Part shown: positions 47,259 through 57,587 of the stretch, piece by piece
Numbering within the stretch: the stretch's first letter is position 1
Layout: every line of letters starts with the position of its first letter
Assembly (NCBI RefSeq): GCF_000281045.1
Contig: NW_008246068.1
Location: 394,859 to 458,858 of the forward strand
Length of the DNA: 64,000 nt
From: Saprolegnia diclina VS20
Taxonomy: Eukaryota > Oomycota > Saprolegniomycetes > Saprolegniales > Saprolegniaceae
Direction: 5' to 3'
Translations under genes and position numbers: made by a program
The notes under the pieces: generated by a model
Told to the model about the DNA's origin: nothing
Seen by the model: only the letters and a program-made list of their open reading frames with translations
Databases searched by the model: none

Positions 47259-49170
47259 ATGGCGTCCGAGAGCCACCTCCGCGTCCAGTACGAGTCGCTC
47301 CTCAAGGAGAACAAGCAGCTCAAGGGCTCGGTCGAGAAGCTCGAGCGCGAGAACCATGACCTGAAGCGCTCGGTCTATGAGCTCAGCCTCAAGTGCGGCG
47401 AGATGCGGCAAGACACGCCAGAAGCTGACGTGTGGCTAGGCTGGATGGCATCGCGCCGAGAAGCGCGCTGGCGACAACGGGCGCTGGCGCCATCGGTTCA
47501 GCGAGTGCCACTGGCGACGGCGGACCGGCCGTCTTTCGCATGAACGACCTCTTGGCCAAGGATGCGAGCCAGGAGAACGCCCCGTCGTACCTCGAGAGCA
47601 TGGCGCAGGGCGGCGACGACGACGATCCGACCGCGCACCAGAACCGCGTGCTCTACCAGAAGTCCGAGCTGCGTGGTCATGGCGGTACGCCACAACGATG
47701 CAGACGAGGCGTGACGACGACGCGTCTAGGCGCTGTGTATACGACCAAGTTTTCGCCTTGTGGCCGCCTCCTCGCGTCGGGCTCACTGGATTGCCGCGTA
47801 CTGCTCTGGGACATCACGACCAAGTTCAACCAGCAGCAGCTGGCGTCCCTCACGCAGCACAACCAACTCATCATCGACATCAGGTGCGTCATCGAGCATG
47901 CTCCTCTTGGTGCTGATGGGCGCCAATCTATTAGCTGGTCCAACGACAGCCGCTCGCTGCTCTCGGCGTCGTACGACCACACGGTGAACCTCTGGGACAC
48001 GGACAAGGGCCAGCTCGTCAACAGTGTCGGCGTCAACGGCCTTGTCCAAACGGTCGCCTTCAACCCTGCTGGTACCTCCACCCATTCCGTGATGTGCCGT
48101 CGTCACCATTGCCGTAGACAACGACATGTATTTCATTGGTACGAGCCAGAAGAGCGTCCACGTGCTCGATGTCCGCGCCGGTCTTGCCTCGTACGTTGCT
48201 GCATGCAGCCCCGGCATCACATGCTTGTAGCTCGTGGGCCCATGATGCGATGGTCAACTCGCTTTACGTGACGTCCGACGGCCAGCAACTCATCACAGGC
48301 GATAGCAAGGTAGGTCGGCTCGCTCTCAAGTGCAAAATCATCATGCAAAACTCGTGCAGGGCTGGGTCAAGACGTGGGACGTGCGTGCGGGCAAGGTCAT
48401 CGACGACCTCTCGCAGCTCAACGACGACGGGCATCATGCCATCTCGCACGTGCACGCGTCGCCGGCTGGCGATGGCCGCGGAGGCGACGAAGACGGGCGG
48501 TACCTCGCTGTCAACAGCTACGACAACCTCTTGCGTGTCTATGATCGGTACACCCTAAATGTCCACATTTGGCTCGTCTCAGATTCTGGTGAACTTCTAG
48601 CGGCTCCAAGCTCATTAGCAATACGCAGGGCGTGGACCCGATGCAGCTCAGCTACTTTGTTGCGGGTGCGATGCTGATGCGTGGATGGCCCCACACCGTA
48701 TACGTTCTGTCCTGATCTAGGCCATAAGAATAAGAACTGGCCGATCAAGAGCTCGTTCTTCCGCGGCGAAGGCAACACGTACAAGCTCTCGCTGCCGTCC
48801 AACCGGTTCCCCAAGCGCAAGCTCACGGACGGCGACAACGAAGACCTCGGCTACCAAGACCGGTACCGTCGTGCCGTCGCGGGCCTCGGGTACAATGAAT
48901 GTGCGTAGCGAACTGCAGGAGAAGCCCGACGAAGTCATGCTGCTCGCGACTGGCAGCGCCGACAACACGATCTACCTTCACGACGTCACGTGCCGCCGCG
49001 GCTATGGCCTCAACGGATCCACGAGCCTCCTCCAGCGCCTCGAAGGCCACACGGACCGCGTCTACTCGGTGGACTTTCACCCGAGCGAGCCAATTTTGGC
49101 GTCGGCGTCGGCGGATTTTACCGTCAAAATCTGGCTGCCCCGGACGTCGCGCCTGAACAAACCGTCGTAA
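47259..49170 (+). CDS. WD40-repeat protein with N-terminal coiled coil
   Basis: Ten exons (47259-47392, 47440-47684, 47730-47883, 47935-48071, 48118-48190, 48231-48309, 48360-48547, 48601-48665, 48721-48862, 48909-49170) join to 492 residues. Residues 1-45 form a coiled coil (LLKENKQLKGSVEKLEREN). From ~115 on come WD40 blades: VYTTKFSPCGRLLASGSLD...VLLWDI, DISWSNDSRSLLSASYDHTV with NLWDT, SLYVTSDGQQLITGDSKGWV with KTWDV, YLAVNSYDNLLRVYD, LLATGSADNTIYLHDV and VYSVDFHPSEPILASASADF with TVKIW. At least six or seven blades are visible, enough for a propeller. A distinctive word, KNKNWPIKSSFF, lies between late blades. It is a scaffold protein by fold; I could not assign the exact family. Introns are 40-55 nt. 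Confidence 0.82.
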
Positions 49171-49403
49171 TCCCGTAATTTGATTCTCATGGTCGTATAA
49201 TTCCGTCGCTCGACCGTCTCAAGGCAGCGAGGTCCATGGCTCCGAGGCCGCGGCGGTCCCGCAGGTAGAAACCCCGCCAATCGCGCTGATTGGTGGAAAT
49301 ACCCATTTATTAAAAACCTTTGCTGGAGCGCGCTATGCATACAAACACCAAGTCAAATGGCATCCGAATTAAACATTGCAAATTAGTGCAGTTTGGAGCT
49401 AGA
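49171..49403. promoter_or_regulatory. CDT2 upstream region with CCAAT box
   Basis: The 233 bp between the WD40 stop and the CDT2 start contain TGATTGG at 49288-49294, a nearby CCAAT at 49277-49281 and an A/T-rich stretch (CCCATTTATTAAAAACC) around 49303-49319. This fits a promoter for the downstream gene. Confidence 0.4.
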
Positions 49404-51045
49404 ATGATGGTCGAGGTGCATTTCGGAAACTGGCGGATGAGGCGACGGGGCGTGGACCGGCGAGCGCTGGCCTCAACGCTCTGTAGCCGCGAGGTAACTG
49501 GGGCGCCGGGCCGGCGCCAGCTCGAGGGCGACGTGACGCAGCTCATGCTGGCGGCGCTGCAGTGCCCCCGCGACAATGTCTTTTTCTGCCAGCAGGACGA
49601 CGACCTGCAGCCCGTGCCACCGTTCCACATTGCGTTCAGCCAAGAAAAGATGGATGGCACGCTCCTCGCCGTGGCGGACGAAGAAGGCTGCTTGAGCTTC
49701 TACGCAACGCACGACCGGAAGGCGCTCTCGACGCACCACCAAGCGCACGAACATGGTACCGACATGCTCGCGTTCCTGAGGGCGCTCAGCAATTACTCAT
49801 GTAGCGCCGCCCCTCGCCCGCATCGCTGCGCACGAAAATGCGATCTTTGACATGATCTGGTGCAACCGCGATGCGTACATCGCGACCGCGTCCGGGGACC
49901 AGCAGATTGGCATCTGGGACGTCGAAACTGGCGCGCACGTCTACCACCTGGCCGGCCACACGATGAGCGTCAAGTGCATCCGCCAGCACCCACTGCACCC
50001 GAGCGTCTTTGCCTCTGGCTCGCGCGACGGCAACGTCTTTCTATGGGACATTCGCCTCCCGCCGCCGCCACCGCTCGTTCCAGGCCCGGTCGTGCGGCGG
50101 ACGGTCCGCCCTTTCACGGGCTGTGCGCGCTGCCACGACTACGAGGTGCCGTCGACCGACAAGCGCAAGAAGCGCCGCGTCTCGGTCGCCAACACGCAGC
50201 GCAGCGTCACATGCATCGAGTTTACGGGCGACGGGCACCAGATGATCTCGGCCGGCGCTGTCGACGGGTACCTACATACCCCATCACAAACTACCTCTTC
50301 ATCCTGCGCTGTAGCCAAGTCAAGTTTTGGGACATCCGCCACCTCTTCCCGCCGTCTGCGTCGACGCCGCCCAAGATACCCCACCATGTTCGGTCGCTCG
50401 CCTGCCATGCGCCCAGTGGGCGGCGCTACGGCATCTCGTCGCTGTCGCTCGACCACACGCGGACAAAGCTGCTCGTGAGCGCTGCGAGCAATGAAATTCT
50501 CCTCTACGACCTCCTCTCGCATGCGGACGCGCCGGTCGCCAAGTACCATGGCCACCGCAACAGCTCGTTTTACGGTACCACCAAGTTTTCTCTAGGAGGA
50601 GTCTTAGCCTCTATCTCTAGTCAAGTCGACGTTTAGCCCGACGTCGCAGTACATTGTGAGCGGGTCCGTGGACCAGCGCGTGTACCTCTGGGACATAGCC
50701 AAGCCCGGGCTGCCCGCGCGCGTGCTCCACGGCCACGAAGGCGAAGTGAGCAGCGTCGCTTGGTGCAAGACGGACACGACCAAGCTCGCATCGTGCTCAG
50801 ACGATGGCACGGTGCGGATCTGGACGATGCCGCCGCCGACGCGCCGGCCCGACGCGACGCCGTGTGGGCGCGGATGCGCGGTCGGCTTCTCCACCGCGTA
50901 CGAAGCCCCATCAGCGATCGAGTTGCCGCCAGTAGTCGCCGACGACACGGCCTCGGACGAGACCGAGACGACGCCAGCGCCGTCGCCTGTTGTGGCACCG
51001 CCCGCCCCGCGCCCGCCACTGACGCTCCATCACTTTTGGCGATGA
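49404..51045 (+). CDS. CDT2/DTL, CRL4 ubiquitin-ligase substrate receptor
   Basis: Four exons (49404-49755, 49805-50267, 50315-50574, 50621-51045) give 499 residues. Diagnostic DTL/CDT2 words are LLAVADEEGCLSFY, AHENAIFDMIW, IATASGDQQIGIWDV, FASGSRDGNVFLWDIR, MISAGAVDGQVKFWDIRHL, GHRNSSFYVKSTFSP and YIVSGSVDQRVYLWDI. The WDIR motifs are the expected DDB1-docking WDxR signatures. In animals and fission yeast, CRL4-Cdt2 destroys CDT1, Set8 and other PCNA-bound substrates in S phase and after DNA damage. The protein lacks the long animal tail and ends PLTLHHFWR, which looks like a degenerate PIP box. The exact start is uncertain: ATG at 49404, 49407 or 49437 all keep the blades. Confidence 0.88.
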
Positions 51046-51187
51046 ATGCATCCACTGCCGTATTTACTACGCCCGTGCAACTTGTGGTTTGGCTTGCGCC
51101 GAGAGATGCACGCAAGGATGGATCGCATGGGTTGCCTTAGTCCTCGTCGAGACACGAGCATGCACGAGACATAGAGGAAGGGACGCG

Positions 51188-52361
51188 TTACTGGAGCGCT
51201 AGCAAGCTGTCTTCGATGGTGCGAGACGGCGTCGCGTCCTTGATCTGGGAGGGCTTCTCCTTGGGCATGATCGGGTACGACGCGTCCGTCGCGATACCGC
51301 ACTGGTTGTTCTTGTTGCGCGACATGAGGATGTAGCCTTGCATGCCCCAGCCCTCGCCCCACGAGTTCTTGACGAGCCAAAAGTCCTTGCCCTTGTAGTT
51401 GCCGTAGCCGGCGACGGCCACGCCGTGGTCGAGCTCGTCGTCCTTGTTCTTGCAGAGCGGCCACGAGAAGACGCCGTGGCGGTACAGCTGGAACATGAAG
51501 CTCGACGCGTCAATGGCCACCGAGATGACACCCGAGCTCGAGGCCGCCGTCTTGAGCGCGTCCTCGTCACCCGACGTAACGTTGGCGTACGCCGTAAAGT
51601 GGCCGATCGCTTGGTCGTCCTTGGCGTGGCACACGCCCTTGGACTCCATCGTGTACGGGTACACCGACTCGGGGTCGATCTTGCCGCCATGGTTCTCGAT
51701 GATCTCAGTGAAGCCGTGGCTCATCTCGCCACCACGGTTGCACGTAGCGGTACCGCCGTCGCAGCAGTCGACGAGCTCTTGCTCCGAGAACGACTCGAGC
51801 TTTCCCGTGGTAAGCGCGTAAACGCTCTCCATGGACGCGACGGCCGAGAAAGCCCAGCACGACCCGCACATACCCTGGTTCTTGACAGGCGTAACAACGT
51901 TGTGCTCGCGCCAGTCCCAAGCCTCGGGCGCGAATTCATCCGCCGTGTGCGTAAACTTGGCGAGGCCACGCTTGCCCGTGCGCTTGTAGCCCAGGCGGCT
52001 CTTGTACTCCTCGTCCGTCAAATCGGCCAGCTCTACAACACCCCTGCATGAGGCCATGGTCCATCGCCGCAGCACGCGCCATACCGTTCAAGCCGAGCGT
52101 GAACGTCACTTCGCCCGCGTCGTAGCGCTCGTTGTGCTCCTCGATGCGGCGGAGGTTGGTGCGGAAGGCCTTGAAGCGCTTGGCGAGGAGCGGGTGGTCG
52201 TCGCCGTGGACGCGGTACGGCTTCTCATACTCAGCCATGTACTGCACGAAGGCCGTCATGTCCTTGACAGCGGCCATCTCATGGAGGTCATGCGAGCTGC
52301 CACGGACGCTCGTCCAGGCGGCCGCCACCAGCGCCGAGGCAAGGAACGCGACTGTCTTCAT
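51188..52361 (-). CDS. Papain-family cysteine protease (cathepsin L-like)
   Basis: Two exons (52361-52085 and 52032-51188) give a 373-residue prepro-enzyme. It has a signal peptide (MKTVAFLASALVAAAWTSVRG) and an I29 inhibitor propeptide with an ERFNIN-like helix (RFKAFRTNLRRIEEHN, then LGLNELADLTDEEY). In the mature peptidase the oxyanion Gln and catalytic Cys are in VKNQGMCGSCWAFS, His in DELDHGVAVAGYG and Asn in VKNSWGEGWG. All catalytic residues are present. No granulin or ML domain is attached. It is expected to be lysosomal or secreted. The intron is 52 nt and splits LGLN-ELADL. Upstream sequence has several CCAAT words. Confidence 0.92.
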
Positions 52362-52969
52362 TCTGCTCAAATCTTCAACTGACCTGCGTGAAGATCCCCA
52401 GGCCAGCGTGGGATCTTTTTCAATTCGAGCCGCGGGGTTGGCTAAAATGCAGCTGACAGTCGGCGCCATTGGCTAGATGCCCGAATAAGCGTACGTTTTT
52501 AGCCAATAAAAACGGTCGCGTCGTCACCCCACATTCCTTCTCTGTGACCTCATCAGGTTGAAGATCAAATAATTGCTGGTACGAGCCAATAAGAACGCAC
52601 CATTTAAACATACGGCCATCCAATTGGCCAAAATGTGCAAGCCATATCTTTAGGATGCTCACCTGGGAGCCAGTTGCTTGGCACGTGCCACGGTATCGAG
52701 AAGGCAGGAGCTCGAAGGACCTTTGCATGCTGCTGCACATATAAGTATTAAGGATAAAGGCAATGAACGAAGAGCAAGGTGCTCTCTTGCCAGAAGTGAT
52801 CTCTGAGAGATACATTATAAGCGTACTTTAACGAGACCAAGCAACATGAGTGGATCATTGGCAATCGCACTTTAAGAAATATATGAAACTACATATTTCC
52901 CAATCGCACTTCAACAAGACACTCGTACTTTAGAGAGTCGAAAGGCTCTGTCGTGGCCACTTTGCGGCC
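52362..52969. promoter_or_regulatory. Divergent promoter region, cathepsin / HIT, CCAAT-rich
   Basis: About 600 bp of lower GC separate the two divergent genes. On the cathepsin side there are CCATTGG, GCCAATAAAAACG, GCCAATAAGAACG and CCAATTGG words between 52466 and 52630. On the HIT side the word CAATCGCACTT occurs twice (52862-52872 and 52901-52911), with GTACTTTA words near 52823 and 52926. No convincing gene was found here. Confidence 0.35.
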
Positions 52970-53440
52970 ATGCTTGTCGGGCGCACTTGGAGAGTTGTCG
53001 CGCAGTCGGCAAGTCGCAAGCCATTGCAGATCGCGTCGCGTAGCATGTCGTCCGAAGCAGACAAGGCCCGCGCGGCCGCCGAGCCCAAGCCGAACGAGCT
53101 GACGATCTTCGACAAGATCATCAACAAGGAGATCCCGGCCAACATCATCTTTGAGAACGACAAGGTCCTCGCCTTCCGCGACATTAGCCCGCAAGCGCCG
53201 ACGCACGTCCTGGTCATCCCCAAGGTCCGCGCCGGCCTCACGCGCCTCATTCGCGCCGAAGAGAGCCACAAGGAAATCCTCGGCGAGCTGCTCTACACGG
53301 CGTCGGTCGTCGCGCGCAATGAGAACCTCGAAGACGGCTACCGCATCGTCATCAACGACGGCAAGAACGGGTGCCAGTCCGTGTACCACTTGCACCTGCA
53401 CATTATTGGCGGCCGCCCGCTCGGCTGGCCCCCGGGGTAA
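52970..53440 (+). CDS. HIT-domain nucleotide hydrolase (HINT1-like)
   Basis: A single exon of 156 residues. The core reads TIFDKIINKEIPANIIFEND, then VLAFRDISPQAPTHVLVIPK, and ends with the histidine triad YHLHLHIIGGRPLGWPPG. This is typical of HINT1-type purine phosphoramidases, which cleave AMP-lysine and related phosphoramidates. The first ~25 residues (MLVGRTWRVVAQSASRKPLQ) are basic with no acidic residue and look like a mitochondrial presequence. An internal ATG (MSSEADK, near 53045) would give a cytosolic form. Length after that Met matches usual HINT proteins. Confidence 0.9.
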   Translation: MLVGRTWRVVAQSASRKPLQIASRSMSSEADKARAAAEPKPNELTIFDKIINKEIPANIIFENDKVLAFRDISPQAPTHVLVIPKVRAGLTRLIRAEESHKEILGELLYTASVVARNENLEDGYRIVINDGKNGCQSVYHLHLHIIGGRPLGWPPG

Positions 53441-53983
53441 GCCATTTCGTACTACGTGGTGCACGCACACAGCTCGATTCGGCCATGTAGCATGGCTCTC
53501 TCCGCCTTGTAGGCCCTTGTACACACCACCTCAAACAGGGTTAATCTGGTGCCAGTAGTATCAACGTATCGCACAGTCACATCGATACTCGTCTTGCTTG
53601 ATCCGTGCAGTTCATACTGCCATCGCCAGGCTAGCTCAAGTGAAAGGGCTCCAGCACCAACCCAACATATATAGGTAGTCATCGCGCCCATCGAGCGCTC
53701 TGCTACAGCGCAGCCTCTTGGCGTGAGCCGCCGAAAGAAACGAGTGCTCGTGGGCTGGCTAAGAGCTTGGCTGAGTACTCGGCCCTTGGTGTGCTCGAGT
53801 AGTTGGCGTGGTCGCTCCACATCACGCAGCAAGGAGTTCGACGCGCGTGCGGCAACAGTTGGCATACCAGCGCGGGGTTGCTACGCCTGCAATGTAGTAC
53901 TGCTACACTGGCCTACGGTGCCATTAGCTTCTGCAGCGGTGGCGCCATGTAACTCATCCGCCAACGTCGTCGATACCGGCAAG
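53441..53983. other. Intergenic, no gene seen
   Basis: These 543 bp lie between the HIT stop and the four-pass protein. A CATATATATAGG word near 53667 could be a TATA-like element. The frame of the downstream gene is open upstream to about 53720 but offers no ATG. No RNA gene was recognised. Confidence 0.35.
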
Positions 53984-54631
53984 ATGGCGACGTCGATTGG
54001 TCCGCAAACAAACGGTCCGTCGTTTTTTGGTTCAGCGCGCGTGTCGCACGCCACATTGCCTTTTGCACAACGAAGCATGGTGCTCGTGCTCCGCGACGAG
54101 TGCTCGCTCGTGCTCGCGTGGCTCGTCGAGGGCCTCTGCCTCCTCCCCGCGCTCGCACTCACGTCGGCCGAGAACGCGGTCATCGTCTTTGGCGTCTTTG
54201 CGCTCGCGTCGGGCGCCGGGCTCCTCCTCAGCTTCTCGTCGACCTGCCGCCACCGGCGCGCGTGCCAGTTTCTCCATGCGGGCTATATTGCCTACATCTT
54301 TTACACGCTGCAGCTGCTCTTCGTCACGGTCGTTGGCATGAGCATCTACAACTTTCTGCTGCCGTTTGACGCGGGCGCCGAGTTCCGCTTCTACTGCGCA
54401 GAGCTCCACCTGGACAAGAACCTCTCGGGCACGTCGTGCGCGCAGCTTCAAGGCCGCTTGGCGCTTGCGCTCGTCGTCTTGACGCTCGACGCGTGCGTCG
54501 GCGTGCTCATGCTCGTGCTCGGGCAGCGCATTGCGCAGAAGCAGCACATTGAGTACACGCGCGTCCAGAAGGAGATTGAGAAGGCCAACCAGTCGCCGAG
54601 CCGGAACAGCTTGCTCGGTCACCACGTGTAA
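53984..54631 (+). CDS. Four-pass membrane protein, unknown family
   Basis: Single exon, 215 residues from the ATG at 53984; a second ATG at 54077 (MVLVLRDECS) is possible. Four hydrophobic segments are clear: LVLAWLVEGLCLLPALAL, AVIVFGVFALASGAGLLLSF, YIAYIFYTLQLLFVTVVGMS and LALALVVLTLDACVGVLMLV. A loop of ~40 residues with two cysteines (FYCAELHLDKNLSGTSCAQL) lies between segments 3 and 4, reminiscent of tetraspan proteins. A true tetraspanin CCG motif is absent. The C-terminus is polar (QHIEYTRVQKEIEKANQ). Function is unknown. Confidence 0.65.
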   Translation: MATSIGPQTNGPSFFGSARVSHATLPFAQRSMVLVLRDECSLVLAWLVEGLCLLPALALTSAENAVIVFGVFALASGAGLLLSFSSTCRHRRACQFLHAGYIAYIFYTLQLLFVTVVGMSIYNFLLPFDAGAEFRFYCAELHLDKNLSGTSCAQLQGRLALALVVLTLDACVGVLMLVLGQRIAQKQHIEYTRVQKEIEKANQSPSRNSLLGHHV

Positions 54632-54875
54632 CTCGGTTGTATTCCATAGACGCTTTTTCCATCATTTCCCAACGTCGACACTCTGCTCGGCAGCACTAAC
54701 AGCGATGGACACGGGACAGGATAAAGGAGCTCTAGTACGAGGATATGGGCGATGGGCGCGGCGCAGAAGAGTCCAAGGACGCGGGCAGACGCGGAGGATC
54801 GCGAGGCAACGCACGACGAGACGTGTCTTCTATTGTCGAGTTGCTTGGCTACAAAATATCAAAACAGAAAGCGCC

Positions 54876-55451
54876 TCAAGCGCGGTAGCGGCGGATAATA
54901 CGAGCCACGCGGGGCGTGACCATGAGCGTGACAGCGAAGCGCAGCGGCTCGGTAAACTTGGTCGCGACCCAAGCGATCAAGAACGCACTCGTCTTCGAGT
55001 TGACCTCGGGGATGTCGAGGTACTGACCAAGGCCAATGGCGTTGGTCCAATCCATCATGCGGTTCGTCGCCGTGAGAATGTTGAGCGACGACTCGTCGTC
55101 GGGCGAGGCCGCGTCGCCCTCCTTGCGCGGAACTTCCTTCTTCGTCGAGAGGACGCCCGTTTCGATCGCCGCGTACATGGAGCCGAGAACAATGCCATAG
55201 ATCGTCAAGTACGTGCCCACGGCCACAAGGCCATACTGCTTCCAGAGGTCCTTGAAGCGGCCAAAGCTGGTCGGCTTGGCGACGGCGCTGGGCTTGATGG
55301 CGCTGCCACTGCTGCAAAAGCGGAGAATTGGGTTCGCAAAGTGCATTGGGCGCGCCAAGGCCATGGGTGCAGACGTCTTCCAAGCATGCAGCGGCCGGGC
55401 ATGGACGGCGCCGGCGCGGGCCACGCGGGGCACGAGTCGCGTCACAAACAT
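54876..55451 (-). CDS. FAM210/DUF1279 mitochondrial membrane protein
   Basis: Single exon, 191 residues. The N-terminus MFVTRLVPRVARAGAVHARP is an evident mitochondrial presequence. The central FKDLWKQYGLVAVGTYLTIY with GIVLGSMYAAIETGV is the DUF1279 signature (one membrane helix) of FAM210A/B-type proteins, implicated in mitochondrial translation and membrane function in animals. A C-terminal segment KFTEPLRFAVTLMVTPRVAR is also typical. An upstream in-frame extension exists but begins with TTG, so this ATG was chosen. Two CCAATCA words lie upstream at 55515-55521 and 55547-55553. Confidence 0.82.
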   Translation of the reverse strand: MFVTRLVPRVARAGAVHARPLHAWKTSAPMALARPMHFANPILRFCSSGSAIKPSAVAKPTSFGRFKDLWKQYGLVAVGTYLTIYGIVLGSMYAAIETGVLSTKKEVPRKEGDAASPDDESSLNILTATNRMMDWTNAIGLGQYLDIPEVNSKTSAFLIAWVATKFTEPLRFAVTLMVTPRVARIIRRYRA

Positions 55452-56604
55452 GGGCAGAATACTGGACTGGACGAAAACCACAAAAACGAACGCCGATGAT
55501 GTCGAAAAAGGCAACCAATCATCGATGTCCAAGTCAGTAATATGCACCAATCACACGCGTTTCTTTTGTATCTTGAACTAGTGTTAGCGAATCTTGCATT
55601 GCTGCCATCGCCACAACCGTTGCCCCCCACACACACCACCCTACCTTTGCGCGCGGTGATATCTACAGTCGAGCATGCACCGAGCGTGTAGACGCTGTGG
55701 CGCATTCTCAACGAGGACAGTCCATCCTTGTGTGCAGACACGCAGAGAAAGTTCAATATACACTATATTAAACGCATACTATTTCAAAATACGGCTAGAA
55801 ACACCCACCCACGTGATCGCCGTGGCTTTGGCAACGCGTGCATGGGATTATGACAAGCCCACAGAGACTATTGAAGAGCGCTGTGCTCGTCTTTGAGCTT
55901 GAATCACGCAAATGGCCAGTGCTGGATTTTGCCGACCGAGTATCTTGCCTTCAACTGAGACCAAGATGTCGAGCGACCAAGCTGCTACCTTGGCACAAGA
56001 TATGCTGAGTCTGCAGCACAACAGAGAACGCCCTATATGCTGATCTCTACGTCGCGACATTGGGGCCGACGTTACCGAGCGCGACAGCGTTGGGCCGCTT
56101 TCAACGGGCACAAGACCACGTGCAGTGCAGTGCTTTACACAGTGTGAACCCAAATGCGGGGAACCCACCATGAGTGGTGACGGAGCAAGCTGCGCTTGAT
56201 CTATTGCTCGCGACAAGCCTGTTACATCCACGGTGCTCGTGCACCCACTCATCTCGCCGGCCCAGCTCACACTGCCAAGGTACTACCGTGCACGAGAGGC
56301 CTCGTCGACGCAAAGCGTTGACCGGTGGTCCTCGCATTGTGCTTGGGATTGCCTATGAAATGGGTGCGCCATACAAGGTGCAAGTTGGCGCTGACGTGTA
56401 GCGAGCAGGTGCGAGCGCTCGACCATATGGGTTTCTAAAATCGGTGGCCAACGCCAGAGCCAGAGAAAACCGAGCAGCGAGAAGACAGCCACGAGGAAGA
56501 AATGCAAGACGCTCGATTACCAAGAGGTTGTTAACGGCGCGATGCAAAGTACATGTAGTGCGCGCGGCACTGCACGCGTGGTGCTTGTCGTGGGGGCGTG
56601 CGAG
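55452..56604. other. Gene-poor interval, no gene seen
   Basis: This is 1.15 kb without a convincing coding frame. The first ~100 bp hold the two CCAATCA boxes of the FAM210-like gene. A C/A-rich run lies near 55621-55645, and an AT-rich patch near 55755-55790. Short open frames on both strands have no coherent composition or family resemblance. No tRNA cloverleaf was recognised by eye. Confidence 0.4.
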
Positions 56605-56946
56605 TCAATACGAAATGACGTCGCCGCTGTAAAACATGGTGCGCTGAGGTATATCGCGCGGGCTCGAGACGCGGCGCGCATGGGCGCGGCGCTTGCGCTC
56701 GTTGATCGCGCGCGGATCAAACTTGGGCACGCAGATAACGTAGACGTCGCCGTCCACGTCCGAATCGGTCTCGGAAGCGTCGTCATCGTCGTTGGGTGGG
56801 AGGCTGCGCAGTATCTTGGCCGTCGCCTTGCAGTCGCTCGTGCAGTAGACGCGGTCGTCGTAGGACATGTAGGATGCGGCGCAGTGCGGGCAGCGCGAGA
56901 GGCGGCGGCTGAACGAGGCGCGAAGAGGATCCGTGGAGACAGCCAT
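56605..56946 (-). CDS. Small protein with putative zinc-binding cysteines, 113 aa
   Basis: Single exon from the ATG at 56944-56946. Residues ~18-40 read RCPHCAASYMSYDDRVYCTS then DCK, giving C-x2-C...C-x3-C, a zinc-ribbon or FCS-like arrangement. An acidic run (NDDDDASETDSDVDGD) and a basic patch (ERKRRAHARR) follow. No family was identified. Coherent composition and the cysteine spacing support a real gene. Confidence 0.6.
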   Translation of the reverse strand: MAVSTDPLRASFSRRLSRCPHCAASYMSYDDRVYCTSDCKATAKILRSLPPNDDDDASETDSDVDGDVYVICVPKFDPRAINERKRRAHARRVSSPRDIPQRTMFYSGDVISY

Positions 56947-57587
56947 TGCACGGTCTTAGCTGTCGAGCATGCTCGAAAGTTGGAAAATGACCACTCCGAT
57001 ATTTCCGTATTTTTTCTTTTTTCAGAGGATTTGCATGTCCACATCCCCTCTCCCACGCTCGACCCGTGAGGGCCAACAGCCGGCCACGCAAATAGTGTAA
57101 CTACCAACCCCGGGCACTTGTTCGGCCTGTCGCCGCGCCGTGCGCCGAGTCCTCAAGGTTCGCATGCACCTTCGCTTGCAGAGGCCTCTGCGTCAACGGC
57201 AGCGTCAACGGCAGCGGCGCGACACTGGTCCGTCAAAGATCGTGTTGGGAATTCGCTGCGACAAAAGCTGATCGAAGAAACAGCACGCGGCCGAGCACGC
57301 GCGACGCGCGCGGCTGTCACCAAGCGCGCTCGCAGTAAAGAGTAGCAGCCACGGACCGACAGCACGACGCTGTGAGTAGCGTCCCAGGTCGCGCCCATCA
57401 CGTAGCATCTACACTATTTGCGCTGGATACACTATTGCGGGAACATGCAGCGACGGCTCCCGGAACTCGGATATTCCACCGGTTGCTGGTTGCCACATTG
57501 AAATTTTGATATGAGAGGCAAACTTGGGATGTGAGCTACTCCTACGTACTAGTAGTAGACGGACGGTGGTCGTATGCGGGATGGGCT
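56947..57587. other. Intergenic with one weak ORF (57118-57345, +)
   Basis: A plus-strand open frame at 57118-57345 ends in a charged, helix-like stretch (VGNSLRQKLIEETARGRARA). It has no ATG and no obvious upstream exon, so it may be chance or the tail of a spliced gene I cannot trace. A poly-pyrimidine run ending CAG lies at 57008-57026. Nothing else was recognised. Confidence 0.25.

Noticed and set aside
52420-52815. Minus-strand ORF of 131 codons upstream of the cathepsin gene
   Set aside because: It runs through the CCAAT-rich promoter region, has low-GC non-coding-like composition and no recognisable motif.
53452-53865. Minus-strand ORF of about 137 codons between HIT and four-pass genes
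   Set aside because: No family resemblance and no supporting promoter or splice context; an internal ATG gives only ~80 residues. Kept as non-coding.
55848-56270. Minus-strand ORF of 140 codons in the gene-poor interval
   Set aside because: Its composition is unstructured, with no motif or conserved pattern, and it lies in sequence without coding bias.
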